From assembly GCA_037443565.1 (NCBI GenBank), contig JBBIOB010000001.1:102735-166734 (forward strand): 64,000 bases of DNA, given 5' to 3'. The DNA is from Fervidifonticultor_A sp037443565 (lineage in GTDB: Bacteria > Sysuimicrobiota > Sysuimicrobiia > Sysuimicrobiales > Humicultoraceae). How positions within the stretch are numbered: position 1 is the stretch's first letter; every line of letters begins with the position of its first letter. Shown here in pieces: positions 1 to 9,362 of the stretch. The translations under genes and the position numbers were made by a program. Below the pieces are notes generated by a model, which ran no database searches, was not told where the DNA came from, and worked only from the letters and a program-made list of their open reading frames with translations.

Positions 1-84
1 TGCCACCAGCACGTGGACGACCGCAATGCCGGCGATGAGCATCGGCGCGGTGAGATAGGGCACATACCACCAGGGGTAGTGCAT
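1..84 (-). CDS. Membrane protein, N-terminal fragment (runs off the window)
   Basis: The window edge cuts this gene, leaving the first 28 codons. The protein starts MHYPWWYVPYLTAPM and continues into a hydrophobic stretch, which suggests a first transmembrane helix. A purine-rich GGAGGGGG lies just upstream of the ATG on the minus strand. Short aromatic N-termini of this kind occur in membrane cytochrome-type proteins, but that is only an impression. The function is not assigned. It is divergent from the LysE-type gene, with about 120 bp between them. Confidence 0.5.
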   Translation of the reverse strand, partial: MHYPWWYVPYLTAPMLIAGIAVVHVLVA

Positions 85-204
85 GGATCCCCCTCCGTCC
101 CGGGGCTTTGCCCGTAGGATGCCACATCGGGGACCAGGACCGCATCAGGTGGCCACCGGAGCAAGGGCAGGGCGGGCCGCCGGGAGCGCGAACTCCCTGA
201 CGCA

Positions 205-828
205 GTGAGTCTCGCAGCCTTCTTCGTGCGCGGGCTGGTGATCGGATTCGCCATTGCGGCGCCCGTCGGCCCCATCGGGATCCTCTGCATCCGGCGGACC
301 CTGGCCCACGGCCGGCTGGCCGGCTTCGTCTCGGGCCTGGGCGCGGCGACCGCCGACGCGGCCTACGGCGCGGTCTCCGGCTTCGGGCTGACGTTCGTCG
401 CGGGATTCCTGATCGGTCAGCAAGACTGGCTGCGTCTTGTCGGCGGCGCATTCCTGCTCTATCTGGGCGTGCGGACCTTCGTCGCGCGGCCCACAGACCG
501 ATCGGCCGATGCGCAGGGCACCGGCCTGCTCGGCGCATACGCCTCGACGCTGGCCTTGACCCTGACCAACCCCATGACGATCCTGTCATTCGCGGCGATC
601 TTCGCCGGCCTTGGCCTGGCCGGCGCCGCGGGCAACTACGCGTCGGCCAGCACGCTCGTGCTGGGCGTGTTTCTCGGCTCGGCGGCCTGGTGGTTCATCC
701 TGAGCGCGGGCGCCGGCGCCGTGCGAGAGAGGATGACCCCTGCGGGGTTGCGGTGGGTGAACCGCGCCTCAGGCGCCATCATCGCGGGGTTCGGCCTGCT
801 CGCGCTCGGGGGCCTCCTGCGCCCATGA
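205..828 (+). CDS. LysE-family amino-acid exporter
   Basis: A 207-residue integral membrane protein of the LysE/RhtB family, which exports amino acids or other small metabolites by proton exchange. The family signature is visible near the N-terminus as a first helix ending in AAPVGPIGILCIRRTL followed by a glycine-rich second helix. About six hydrophobic segments are spread over the full length, the normal size for the family. The start is a GTG with a poor ribosome site, so the exact start is uncertain. A kinase-like gene follows after 27 bp and may be co-transcribed. The substrate cannot be told from sequence. Confidence 0.85.
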   Translation: MSLAAFFVRGLVIGFAIAAPVGPIGILCIRRTLAHGRLAGFVSGLGAATADAAYGAVSGFGLTFVAGFLIGQQDWLRLVGGAFLLYLGVRTFVARPTDRSADAQGTGLLGAYASTLALTLTNPMTILSFAAIFAGLGLAGAAGNYASASTLVLGVFLGSAAWWFILSAGAGAVRERMTPAGLRWVNRASGAIIAGFGLLALGGLLRP

Positions 829-855
829 TAGAGGGCAGCCGGTGGAGTAGCGGCG

Positions 856-1758
856 ATGACGATTGACGAGATCATCAACCGCATGGGCTGGGATCGACGC
901 GATGATCTCCGCGTCGAGATGCTCCCCGGCGGTATCACCAACCTGAACTATCGGGTAGACGTGGGCGATGAGGCATATGTCGTCCGCATCCCCGGACAAG
1001 ATAGCGAGCGGCTCGGCATCGACCGGTCCCGCGAGCACGGGTGCACGGTCGCGGCGCATCGGGCCGGGGTCGCCCCGGCCGTCATCGCCTACTTCGAGGA
1101 AGACGGCGTGCTGGTGACCCGATTCCTCCCGGGCCGAGGGCTTGCCGAGGACGAGATGCGCCGGCCGCGCATGCTCACCCGCGTGGCCGAGACCATGCGC
1201 CGCTACCATGAGGGCCCCGAGTTCCCTGGCGTGTTCTCGCCCTTCCAGACGGTCCGGGACTACCTGGCATTCGCCGCGCCACGCGGGGCGCCGCTGCCGG
1301 AGCGCTTCGACTGGATGCTGGCGCAGGCCGACCGTCTGGAGTCGGTCATGGGCGCGCCGGATCGGCTCCGGCCGTGCCACAACGACCTGTTGCTGGCCAA
1401 CTGGATCGACGACGGCGCGCGCCTCTGGATCGTCGACTGGGAGTACGCGGCGATGGGCGGCATCTTCTTCGATCTCGGGAACTTCGCGGTGCACCTTCAG
1501 CTCGGCGATGCTGAAGAGGAGACGTTGCTGCGGGCCTACTTCGGGCGACCGCTGCCCGCGGCCGCCGCGCGCCTGAAGCTCATGAAGATCATCTCGGACC
1601 TGCGCGAGGCGATGTGGGCCATGGTGCAGGTGACGATCTCGACGCTCGACTACGACTTCGCGGCCTACGGCAGGAAGCACTTCGACCGGTACACGGCGCA
1701 GCTGGGGGACCCGCGTCTGGACAGATGGCTGCGCGAGGCAGGCCGCGGCCAGGACTGA
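856..1758 (+). CDS. Choline kinase/APH-like phosphotransferase
   Basis: A 300-residue cytoplasmic small-molecule kinase of the aminoglycoside phosphotransferase/choline kinase superfamily. A nucleotide-binding loop (GGITNLNYRVD, residues 26-36) opens the protein. The catalytic Brenner motif HND is at residues 175-177 with the metal-binding Asn at 182, and the second metal motif IVDWEYA is around residues 192-198. Members phosphorylate alcohols such as choline, ethanolamine or amino sugars. The nearby betaine/amine genes make an amino-alcohol substrate attractive, but this is inference. A close paralogue sits at 11507-12415 next to a polyamine-type transporter. Confidence 0.82.
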   Translation: MTIDEIINRMGWDRRDDLRVEMLPGGITNLNYRVDVGDEAYVVRIPGQDSERLGIDRSREHGCTVAAHRAGVAPAVIAYFEEDGVLVTRFLPGRGLAEDEMRRPRMLTRVAETMRRYHEGPEFPGVFSPFQTVRDYLAFAAPRGAPLPERFDWMLAQADRLESVMGAPDRLRPCHNDLLLANWIDDGARLWIVDWEYAAMGGIFFDLGNFAVHLQLGDAEEETLLRAYFGRPLPAAAARLKLMKIISDLREAMWAMVQVTISTLDYDFAAYGRKHFDRYTAQLGDPRLDRWLREAGRGQD

Positions 1759-1826
1759 TTGGGAGCTCGACGGCCCTATCCGCGGTGAAGCCTTCCCCTC
1801 GGTCGGCCACGCTGGCCGGTGCATAG

Positions 1827-2524
1827 TCACCGTCGTGCGACGGAGCGAGTGAACCGCCGGACCTGAGCGTTGAACTCCGCCGGGGCTTCCGCATTCGCCA
1901 GATGACCCACGCCGGGAATCACGACGAGTGCAGCAGCGGGAATTCCAGCACGGAGATCCTCGGCGACGCGGAGCGGGGACCGCTCATCCAGTTCTCCATA
2001 CAACAGAAGGGTGGGAACCTGTATCCGGTGGAGCACGTCACGTAAGTCCGCCTCAGCCATTGAATACGCCATCGCGCGATATCCTCCGGGATGGCTGCTG
2101 CCGGCATTGTCCGCCGCGATGGCCACGATCTCCTGAACCAACTCAGGAGCAGCCGCGCTGCTCAGGACCAAGCCAGGATGAGGGATGCTGGAATGTGGGA
2201 ATGCCGTCGGTAGAATTCCAGCGCGAGCGAGCTGCCCCACGACAAGCCGAGAACGTGGGCGTGCTCCACGTGCACAGCATTGAGCCACGCTGCCAACGCA
2301 TCGGCGTAGTCGGCCAACCGCCAGCTCTCCGGGACATCGGAGGATTGGCCGCATCCCGGCGCGTCCCAGGCGAGCACTGTGAACTCGTTCGCAAGACCGT
2401 CCAGCTGGCGCCGCCATGCGCGGCTGTCCTCCATCCCACCATGAAGGAGCACAAGAGTCGGCCCCTGGCCGGCCTGCCGGTAGGTGATCCGAAGACCAGA
2501 AACGCTCACCTCTCTCATGTCCAC
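1827..2524 (-). pseudogene. Alpha/beta hydrolase, frameshifted and internally deleted
   Basis: The N-terminal part (from the ATG at 2524) encodes a typical hydrolase start: the oxyanion region LLHGGMEDSRAW and the nucleophile elbow GLSWGS. That frame hits a stop at about 2162. The C-terminal part continues in another frame from about 2200 and carries the acid loop (LLYGELDERSP) and the catalytic His (GVGHLAN). Roughly 60 residues of lid or cap region normally found between the two halves appear to be missing. This looks like a deletion with frameshift, so the gene is probably dead, unless there is an assembly error. It lies at the end of the aldehyde dehydrogenase operon. Confidence 0.75.
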
Positions 2525-2551
2525 ACCCCGGCGGCCTGGGTCAAATACATC

Positions 2552-2839
2552 CTAATCCCGCGCATCGAGCGCAGCGGCACGGATCGCCTCGAACTGCGCC
2601 TCCAGCTCCGCCGCGACGGTCTCGGCGACGTCCCCGGGCGCGCCGGCGCGTGCCAGCACCGGTCCGGTTCGCCAGCCATCCAGATAGGCATCGGTGCCGG
2701 TCAGGCCCTGCCGCATCGCCGCAGCGTCGATCAGCTCCTGGAAACGCGGGCCCAGGAGGCGGCGGACCCGTTCGGGTCCCTCGAAGGCCTCCACCTGCGA
2801 AGGAATAGTCTGCCAGTAGGTGATCCGGTACTGCGCCAT
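2552..2839 (-). CDS. Small 'virulence factor' domain protein
   Basis: A 95-residue protein starting MAQYRITYWQTIPSQVEAFE. It resembles the small conserved 'virulence factor' domain family seen in many soil bacteria, whose members are often linked to aldehyde or dehydrogenase genes; the biochemical role is unknown. The start was set at the ATG at 2839, since upstream codons in this frame only overlap the dehydrogenase and are arginine-rich. The gene is 14 bp downstream of the aldehyde dehydrogenase and very probably in its operon. No membrane segment or signal is seen. Confidence 0.65.
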   Translation of the reverse strand: MAQYRITYWQTIPSQVEAFEGPERVRRLLGPRFQELIDAAAMRQGLTGTDAYLDGWRTGPVLARAGAPGDVAETVAAELEAQFEAIRAAALDARD

Positions 2840-2853
2840 CGCGGCCGACGGTC

Positions 2854-4320
2854 TTAGAACGCGATGAAGACGTTCTTGACCTCCGTGTAGAGGTCCAGCG
2901 CGTGCATCCCCAGCTCGCGGCCGAACCCGCTCATCTTGACCCCGCCGAACGGCGCCTCCTGATGGACGCTGTGGTTGCTGTTGATGCTGAGCACGCCGGT
3001 GTGGATGGCCTTCGCCATGCGCAGTGCCCGGCCGACGTCGCGGGTCCACACCGACCCCGACAGGCCGTAGGGCGAGTCGTTGGCCATGCGGACCGCGTCG
3101 GCTTCATCGTCGAAGGGGATCAGGCAGGCTACCGGTCCGAAGATCTCTTCCTGCGCCACCTGCATCTCGTTGCGCACGCCGGCCAGCACCGTGGGGAGCA
3201 GGAAGGCGCCGGCGGCCAGCCGCGGATCATCGGGCGGCGCGCCGCCGAAGACGACCTCCGCGCCCTCATCCCGGCCGATGGCGACATAGCGCAGGATATG
3301 CTCACGCTGGCGGCCGGAGACGACCGGGCCCATCTCCGTGGCCCCGTCCATGGGATCGCCGACGCGGAGCCGGCGGGCCGCCTCGGTGAACAGGTGGGTG
3401 AAGTGCTCGTAGACCGGCCGCTGGACGAAGACCCGGCTCCGCGCGCAGCAGTCCTGTCCCGCGTTACCGTAGACCGCGCCGACCCCGCTCTGCGCCGCGC
3501 GCTCCAGGTCGGCGTCGGCGAAGATCACGTTCGGCGATTTGCCGCCCAGCTCCAGCGACACGCGTGTCATCCGATCGGCGGCCAGCTTCATGATCTGGAT
3601 CCCGGTAGTCGTCTCGCCCGTCAGCGCCACCTTCCTGACCGCCGGATGCGTGACGATCGCCGCGCCCACCGAGGCGCCCGGCCCAGTCACGACGTTGAGC
3701 ACGCCCGGCGGCACGCCGGCCTCCAGCGCCAACGTCCCGAGCCGCAGGGCCGTCAGCGGCGTGTAGGACGCGGGCTTGAGGATGACGGTGTTCCCGGTCG
3801 CCAGCGCCGGCGCGACCTTCCACGAGGTGATGAGGAAGGGGAAGTTCCAGGGGACGATCAGCCCGACGACCCCGATCGGCTCGCGCAGCGTGAAGTCGAG
3901 CCCGCGGTCGGCCACAGGGATCGTGGCGCCGAAGACCTTGTTTGCGGCGCCCGCGTAGTATTCGAAGCATCCCGCGGCGGCCTCGACCTCCCCACGGGCG
4001 TCGCTGATGGTCTTGCCGCCCGAACGCACCTCGAGGGTGACCAGTTCGTCGGCATGGGTTCGGATCGCGTCGGCCAGACGCAGGAGCACGCGGCCGCGCT
4101 CCGTGGCGCTCATCGCCGGCCAGGGGCCCCCATCGAAGGCGGCCCGCGCCGCCGTCGCGGCCCGGTCTACATCCTCCGGGCCCCCGCGCGGGACCTCGGC
4201 GATCACCTCGCCGTCGGCGGGGTTGACGACGTCGAACGTCTCGCCGCCCGCGGCGGGAACCTCCTCCCCCCCAATGCACATGCGGGCCTGCACGCGCTGT
4301 TCGGCCTGTCGTGGGTTCAT
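2854..4320 (-). CDS. NAD(P)-dependent aldehyde dehydrogenase
   Basis: A full-length 488-residue aldehyde dehydrogenase of the betaine-aldehyde dehydrogenase-like class. Visible landmarks are the PWNFP segment with Asn159, the Glu257 motif LELGGKSPNVIF, the catalytic Cys291 in GQDCCARSR and the late motif EEIFGPV. The start ATG at 4320 has GGAGG at good spacing. It oxidises an aldehyde to a carboxylate; the class often acts on amino-aldehydes, which would fit the amine-related neighbours, but the substrate is inferred. The much longer open frame that continues upstream is antisense to the amidotransferase and was not used. Confidence 0.9.
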   Translation of the reverse strand: MNPRQAEQRVQARMCIGGEEVPAAGGETFDVVNPADGEVIAEVPRGGPEDVDRAATAARAAFDGGPWPAMSATERGRVLLRLADAIRTHADELVTLEVRSGGKTISDARGEVEAAAGCFEYYAGAANKVFGATIPVADRGLDFTLREPIGVVGLIVPWNFPFLITSWKVAPALATGNTVILKPASYTPLTALRLGTLALEAGVPPGVLNVVTGPGASVGAAIVTHPAVRKVALTGETTTGIQIMKLAADRMTRVSLELGGKSPNVIFADADLERAAQSGVGAVYGNAGQDCCARSRVFVQRPVYEHFTHLFTEAARRLRVGDPMDGATEMGPVVSGRQREHILRYVAIGRDEGAEVVFGGAPPDDPRLAAGAFLLPTVLAGVRNEMQVAQEEIFGPVACLIPFDDEADAVRMANDSPYGLSGSVWTRDVGRALRMAKAIHTGVLSINSNHSVHQEAPFGGVKMSGFGRELGMHALDLYTEVKNVFIAF

Positions 4321-4380
4321 GGGATCGCCTCCGGACGCATCTGCACAGGATTTCCCTGCCTCGCGACGAACACCCTCCGC

Positions 4381-5244
4381 ATGCTGCTGCGATTCTGCGT
4401 CATCAACGGCTATCCCGCGAAGAACCGTGAGGTGCTGCTCGAGGCCGGCCACTGCAGCGCCGACCAGATGTACCTCTGGGTGTTCCGGAAGCTCCATCCC
4501 GACGCCCGGCTCGACGTGCTCTACCTCGCCGACCTCGAGGTGCCGGTACCCGATGACCGGTGGATCGAGAGGTACGACGCCTTCCTGTGGACGGGGTCCA
4601 ACCTGACGATCTACGAGGACGATCCCCGCGTGATCCGTCAGATCGAGTTCTGCCGGCGAATCTTCGAGATCGGCCGGCCGCAGTGGGGGAGCTGCTGGGG
4701 TGTGCAGATGGCCGCGGTGGCCGCCGGCGGCGAGGTGCGCAAGAACCCGCGCGGCCGCGAGATGGCCTTCGCCCGCAGGATCCACCTGACGCCCGAAGGC
4801 CGTGCCCACCCGATGTACGACGGCAAGCCCGACGTCTTCGATGGGTTCATCTCCCACCTCGACGAGGTCACGCGGATTCCTGACGGCGGCGTGCTGCTGG
4901 CCACCAACGACCACACGCGCGTGCAGGCGCTTGAGGTCAGGTACAGGAACGGGACCTACTGGGCCACGCAGTACCATCCTGAGTACGACCTGCATCAGAT
5001 GACCCGGCTGATCGTGGCCCGGGGCGAGGCGCTGATCAAGGAAGGCTTCTTCGCCGACCGGGCCGCCCTGGAGCATCGCGTGGCGCGGATGGAGGCGCTC
5101 GAGCGGGATCCGTCGCGCAAGGACCTGCGATGGGACCTGGCTATCGGTGACGACCTGCTGGACGAGCGCATCCGCTGGGTCGAGCTGCGAAACTGGCTGG
5201 AGAAGCTGGTGATCCCTGCCGCGCGGCGGTTGGAGCGCGTCTGA
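4381..5244 (+). CDS. Class I glutamine amidotransferase-like protein
   Basis: A 287-residue class I glutamine amidotransferase or gamma-glutamyl hydrolase-like protein. The nucleophile elbow GSCWGVQ puts the catalytic Cys at residue 105, and the His-Glu pair lies in QYHPEY (residues 198-203). It is a stand-alone domain with no synthetase part, so it could hydrolyse gamma-glutamyl amides (as PuuD does) or supply ammonia to a partner. The start was placed at the ATG at 4381, just after the divergent dehydrogenase start, with no strong ribosome site. It converges on the ABC ATPase gene. Confidence 0.8.
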   Translation: MLLRFCVINGYPAKNREVLLEAGHCSADQMYLWVFRKLHPDARLDVLYLADLEVPVPDDRWIERYDAFLWTGSNLTIYEDDPRVIRQIEFCRRIFEIGRPQWGSCWGVQMAAVAAGGEVRKNPRGREMAFARRIHLTPEGRAHPMYDGKPDVFDGFISHLDEVTRIPDGGVLLATNDHTRVQALEVRYRNGTYWATQYHPEYDLHQMTRLIVARGEALIKEGFFADRAALEHRVARMEALERDPSRKDLRWDLAIGDDLLDERIRWVELRNWLEKLVIPAARRLERV

Positions 5245-5255
5245 CGCCAGGCGTG

Positions 5256-6407
5256 CTAGTCGGCCGGCAGCAGGTGCAGGACCTCCGGAAGCTCGACCCA
5301 CACCCGCCGACCCCGAGGTAGCACCGCCGCGCGGGGATCTGGCAGGTCCACCAGGAGCTGCGAGGCGCTCAGCCGCACCACGTAGCGCACGATGGTGCCA
5401 AAGTACTCCGCGTCCTCAACGATGCCCTCCAGGGCCGAGGCTGGCCCTGCGCGTCGCGCCCCTGCCGCGGGGCCGTCAGCCGGTGCGGGAGCATCGGCGT
5501 CACGAATCCGCACCGCTTCCGGCCGCACCACCGCCAGCACCCGCTGGCCCGTCTGCCAGGCCCGCCCGGTCCCGTGGACGTGCGCTTCGCCGTCAGGCAG
5601 GCGCAGCCGCAGCGTGCCGTCATCGACGGTGATCACTTCCGCCGGCAGCATGTTGACCTGTCCGACGAACCGGGCCACGAAGGGATCGGCCGGCCGCAGG
5701 TAGATCTCCTGCGGGGTCCCCACCTGGACCAGGCGGCCGTCGTGCATGACGGCCATGCGGTCGGAAATGCTCATGGCTTCCTGCTGGTCGTGGGTTACGA
5801 AGACCATGGTCAGATCGAGCTCGTCCTTGAGCCGGCGGATCTCGGACCGCATCGCGATGCGCAGGTTGGCATCGAGGTTCGAGAGCGGCTCGTCCAGGAG
5901 CAGCACCCTGGGCCGCAGGACCAGCGCCCGGGCCAGCGCCACCCGCTGCTGCTGCCCGCCGGAGAGCTGATGGGGCCGGCGGCCTTCCAGCCCTTCGAGG
6001 CGGACGAGCCGGAGCGCATCGGCGACCCGCGCGCGGATCTCAGACGCAGGCCGCCGTCGCACCGAGAGGCCGTAGGCGACGTTCTCGAACACCGTCATGT
6101 GCGGGAACAGCGCGTAGTTCTGGAACACCATCGCGGTGGGGCGAAGGTTCGGCGGGACGCGGGTGATGTCGCGGTCCTCCAGGAGCACCGTCCCCTCGTC
6201 CGGCGTAGCGAAGCCGGCGATCACCCGCAGCAGCGTCGTCTTCCCACAGCCGCTCGGACCGATGAACGACGCGAGCTCACCGGCGGCAACAGACGCGGTC
6301 AGGCCGTCCACGGCGACCGTGGGGCCGAAGCGCTTGGTGATCCCGCGGAGCTCCAGCGCGGGGCCGGGCGACCTCGGAGTCCGGGAATCGGGCGCGGATG
6401 GTATCAC
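5256..6407 (-). CDS. ABC importer ATP-binding protein
   Basis: A 383-residue ATPase of the PotA/FbpC/PhnT type. The Walker A motif GPSGCGKTT is at residues 50-58, the signature LSGGQ at 148-152 and Walker B LLLDEP at about 169-174. A C-terminal TOBE-like regulatory region follows from about residue 270. It drives import through the fused permease encoded immediately upstream (one base between the genes). Together with the binding protein at 8131-9147 it forms a three-gene importer. Iron(III), phosphonate and polyamine systems share this architecture, so the substrate is open. Confidence 0.9.
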   Translation of the reverse strand: MIPSAPDSRTPRSPGPALELRGITKRFGPTVAVDGLTASVAAGELASFIGPSGCGKTTLLRVIAGFATPDEGTVLLEDRDITRVPPNLRPTAMVFQNYALFPHMTVFENVAYGLSVRRRPASEIRARVADALRLVRLEGLEGRRPHQLSGGQQQRVALARALVLRPRVLLLDEPLSNLDANLRIAMRSEIRRLKDELDLTMVFVTHDQQEAMSISDRMAVMHDGRLVQVGTPQEIYLRPADPFVARFVGQVNMLPAEVITVDDGTLRLRLPDGEAHVHGTGRAWQTGQRVLAVVRPEAVRIRDADAPAPADGPAAGARRAGPASALEGIVEDAEYFGTIVRYVVRLSASQLLVDLPDPRAAVLPRGRRVWVELPEVLHLLPAD

Positions 6408-6408
6408 C

Positions 6409-8109
6409 CTACATCCCCAGCGCCTGGTCCCCGAACCTTCGGGCCACCAGGCGGATGATCAAGGTGCACGCCAGGACGATGGCGATCAGGATCACCGAGA
6501 GCGCGGCCGCCAGCCCGTACTCGCCCTGCTCGGCCAGGCTCAGCACGTACACCGCGGCCAGCCGGGTGCCGGGCGCGATCAGGAAGATCAACGAGCTGAT
6601 GGTGATCATGCTGCTCATGAAGGCGTAGAGCAGCCCCACCAGAAAGGCCGAGCCCAGCAGCGGGGCCACCACGCGCACAAACGTGGTCACCGGCGTGGCC
6701 CCGGCGTCCAGCGAGGCCTCTTCCAGCGACCGGTCGATCTGCTGCAGCCGGCTGATGCCGGCCTGCACCGCGACGCCCACGTAGCGGGCGACCAGGCTGA
6801 TGACCAGGATGGCGGTAGTCCCGGTGAGCAGCAGGGGCGGGTGGTTAAAGGCCAGGATGTAGCCGATCCCCACGACGGTACCCGGGACCATGAGGCCGAA
6901 CAGGGTCAGAAACTCAAGCGCGCCCCGGGCCGGCACTGGTTTGCGCGCGACCAGGTAGGCCAGCACGATGCCCGGAATGGCCGCGGCGAATCCGGCGGCC
7001 AGGGAGACCCGGAGGCTCGTGGCCAGCGCCCGCCATCCCACCGGGCTCTCGAAGTGCTCGAGCGTGAAGGTGTAGTCCAGGCCGAAGACCCTGGTGAACG
7101 CCGTGGCCACGACCACGCCGAACGTGGAGACGATGACCAGCACGACCGCGAGGGCCAGCAGCACCAGCGGGATCAGCACCGCGGCGGGGAGCGGCCGCTC
7201 TTCGGACGCGACGCCGATCCCGCCGATGGTGGTGTACGCGCGCTCCTGCAGCAGGTAGCGGTGCACCACGAAGACCAGGAGCGCGGGCACGATCAGGAAG
7301 ACGCTGAGGACCGCCGCGAGTTCCAGCTTCTGCTGTCCGACGACCAGCAGGTAGGACTCGGTGGCCAGGAACGGCAGGCCCCGGCCGATCATCATGGGAT
7401 TGGCGAAGTCGGCCAGGCACATCACGAAGACCAGCAGCGCTCCCTTGAGCACCCCGGGCATCGCCAGGGGAAGGGTGATCGTGCGCATCACCGTCCACGC
7501 GCCGGCGCCCAGGTCGGCGGCCGCGTCCTCGAGGGGCCGCCCCCGGGCACTCAGCACGTTCTCGCACATCATGTAGCCGACCGGAAAGAAGGCGATGGCC
7601 TGCGCCAGGATAACGCCGGTCCAGCCGTAGATGCTGAACTCGATGTCCAGCGTCCGGGCGATGAGGCCCCGCCGCCCGCCCAGGATGATCAGCGCCAGCG
7701 AAAAGATGAAGGGGGGCGCCAGCAGCGGCAGCAGCGCGACCAGGCGCAGCAGGCCGGTCCAGGCCCCCCGCATCCGCGTGACCAGCAGGGCGCAGGCCAG
7801 CCCGCCCACCATGATGATCGCGGTGGCCGCAGACGAGGTGACGAGGCTGTTGCGCAGCGCCCGCAGGTAGTAGCTCTGGGAGAAGAACTCCTGAAAGTGC
7901 CGCAGCGTCAGCCCGTCAGGCGTGCCCCACCCGAGGCTGCGGGCCAGGACCGCGGCGATCGGGAGGAAGATGAACACCACGACCCCGACGACGAGCGCCG
8001 CGGTGACGCCCACCAGCGGCGGTTCTGTCAGGAACGCGCGCAGCTCCTGCCGCCAGGTGGGCGCAGGCGCCGTCGGGGGTCGGGCCGCCGCCTGGAAGAG
8101 GTCTGCCAC
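6409..8109 (-). CDS. ABC importer permease, fused double domain
   Basis: A 566-residue inner-membrane permease with two BPD-type halves in one chain, as in iron(III) and aminoethylphosphonate importers. Two ATPase-docking EAA loops are visible, one around EDAAADLGAGAW in the first half and one around EEASLDAGATP in the second. About twelve hydrophobic segments are spread over the length. It is encoded between the binding-protein gene (21 bp upstream) and the ATPase gene. The same fused layout appears in the 34063-35769 permease, so the two importers look paralogous. Confidence 0.9.
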   Translation of the reverse strand: MADLFQAAARPPTAPAPTWRQELRAFLTEPPLVGVTAALVVGVVVFIFLPIAAVLARSLGWGTPDGLTLRHFQEFFSQSYYLRALRNSLVTSSAATAIIMVGGLACALLVTRMRGAWTGLLRLVALLPLLAPPFIFSLALIILGGRRGLIARTLDIEFSIYGWTGVILAQAIAFFPVGYMMCENVLSARGRPLEDAAADLGAGAWTVMRTITLPLAMPGVLKGALLVFVMCLADFANPMMIGRGLPFLATESYLLVVGQQKLELAAVLSVFLIVPALLVFVVHRYLLQERAYTTIGGIGVASEERPLPAAVLIPLVLLALAVVLVIVSTFGVVVATAFTRVFGLDYTFTLEHFESPVGWRALATSLRVSLAAGFAAAIPGIVLAYLVARKPVPARGALEFLTLFGLMVPGTVVGIGYILAFNHPPLLLTGTTAILVISLVARYVGVAVQAGISRLQQIDRSLEEASLDAGATPVTTFVRVVAPLLGSAFLVGLLYAFMSSMITISSLIFLIAPGTRLAAVYVLSLAEQGEYGLAAALSVILIAIVLACTLIIRLVARRFGDQALGM

Positions 8110-8130
8110 TGTCAGGTGGCGCGCAGCCCC

Positions 8131-9147
8131 CTACTGCGCGAACCGCTCCCTCCAGGTACGCATGATCCGGTCGCGGTTGTCACCGGCCCAGACCGCGTCG
8201 TACTTGATGAGGTTCGGCTGGAACGGCACCAGCGACTGGACGCCCGGCCGCGTGACCTTCGAGCGCATCTTGCCGGCCATGGCCTGGCCCGCGGGGGTGC
8301 CCAGGAAGTGCACCAGCCGCTTGGCGGCGTCGAGGTTGCGCGCGCCCTTGAAGATCCACACCACGTCGAGATCGAAGCCGACGCCTTCTTCGGGGATGAT
8401 GGCCTCGATCGGAAAGCCGCGGTCCTTGCGAACGAAGACCGCCTGGTCCCAGGTGACGGCCATGGCGTACTCGCCGCGCGCGACCATCTCCGCCGGGGCC
8501 GAGCCCGAGCTGGTGTACTGGGCAACGTTGCGGTGCAGCGCGGCCAGGTACTGCCACCCCCGGGTCTCGCCCATGATCTGCAGCACCGAGCTCACGGCCA
8601 GGTAGGCCGTGCCCGAGGTGCCGGGGTTGGGCATGACGATCTCCCCGCGGTACTGTGGCTTGACTAGATCCTGCCAGGTCTTCGGCATCGGCAGGTTCTT
8701 CCGCCGCATGAGGTCGGTGTTGACCGCGATGACGTTGAACCAGTAGGACCAGCCGTGCCAGCGACCTTCGGGATCTCTGAACTCGGCCGGGATGGCTTCC
8801 CACGACGGCGCCTTGTAGCGCTCCAGGAAGTCTTCCTTGACGGCGAGCAGCGCCGTGCTGTGCAGCATGCCAAACACGACGTCGGCCCCGAAGCGCGGCT
8901 TCTCGGCCTGGACCCGGGCCCACAGCTCACCCGAGGACATCCGAACGATCTCCATCCGGATGCCGGTGAGCTCCTCAACCGTCTTGACGAAGAACTCGTT
9001 CTCGCGCTCGTCGTTGTGCGTGTAGACGCGCAGCACCGCCCGGGCCTGCGCGTCCACCGGCGCCGTCGGCGCCGCTCCGATGACGAACCCGGCCACCAGC
9101 GTCAGGGTGGCCAGGCCTGCAGTGATCGTCCGTCCGATTGCTCTCAT
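8131..9147 (-). CDS. ABC importer substrate-binding protein
   Basis: A 338-residue periplasmic or lipid-anchored binding protein of the iron/phosphonate/polyamine-type family, with a Sec signal peptide (MRAIG then a hydrophobic core ending near VDAQA). The start was set at the ATG at 9147 because AGGAGG sits about 9 bases upstream; the ATG at 9156 would leave no spacing. The segment GEIVMPNPGTSGTAYL matches the corresponding region of the phosphonate-locus binding protein at 36975-38027. It delivers ligand to the permease encoded just downstream. The ligand is unknown. Confidence 0.88.
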   Translation of the reverse strand: MRAIGRTITAGLATLTLVAGFVIGAAPTAPVDAQARAVLRVYTHNDERENEFFVKTVEELTGIRMEIVRMSSGELWARVQAEKPRFGADVVFGMLHSTALLAVKEDFLERYKAPSWEAIPAEFRDPEGRWHGWSYWFNVIAVNTDLMRRKNLPMPKTWQDLVKPQYRGEIVMPNPGTSGTAYLAVSSVLQIMGETRGWQYLAALHRNVAQYTSSGSAPAEMVARGEYAMAVTWDQAVFVRKDRGFPIEAIIPEEGVGFDLDVVWIFKGARNLDAAKRLVHFLGTPAGQAMAGKMRSKVTRPGVQSLVPFQPNLIKYDAVWAGDNRDRIMRTWRERFAQ

Positions 9148-9362
9148 CGCGGGCATCCTCCTCTGTGATTCGGATCAAGAGGCGGGGTTGTGCCGTCCCT
9201 CGCCTCGGCCCAGGATCAACTCGACGGCGATGTGTCTCGGAGCCACCTCCGAAGGTCCTCAGAGTCCTGCGGTGTGCCTACTCCATTATGGGTGCGGGCA
9301 GTTCACTCCTTCCGGCGCCCGGTGGGCCTGGGTGCGAGGGGGCGATCGACAGGGCCGGCAGT

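Noticed and set aside
2902..4380. Upstream extension of the amidotransferase frame to 2902
   Set aside because: This part is antisense to the aldehyde dehydrogenase and Arg/Asp-rich. The conserved amidotransferase begins at 4381.
6136..8667. An 843-codon open frame on the plus strand
   Set aside because: It lies opposite the ABC ATPase, permease and binding-protein genes, is low-complexity in Gln, His, Arg and Gly, and has no family resemblance. It is a GC-driven shadow.
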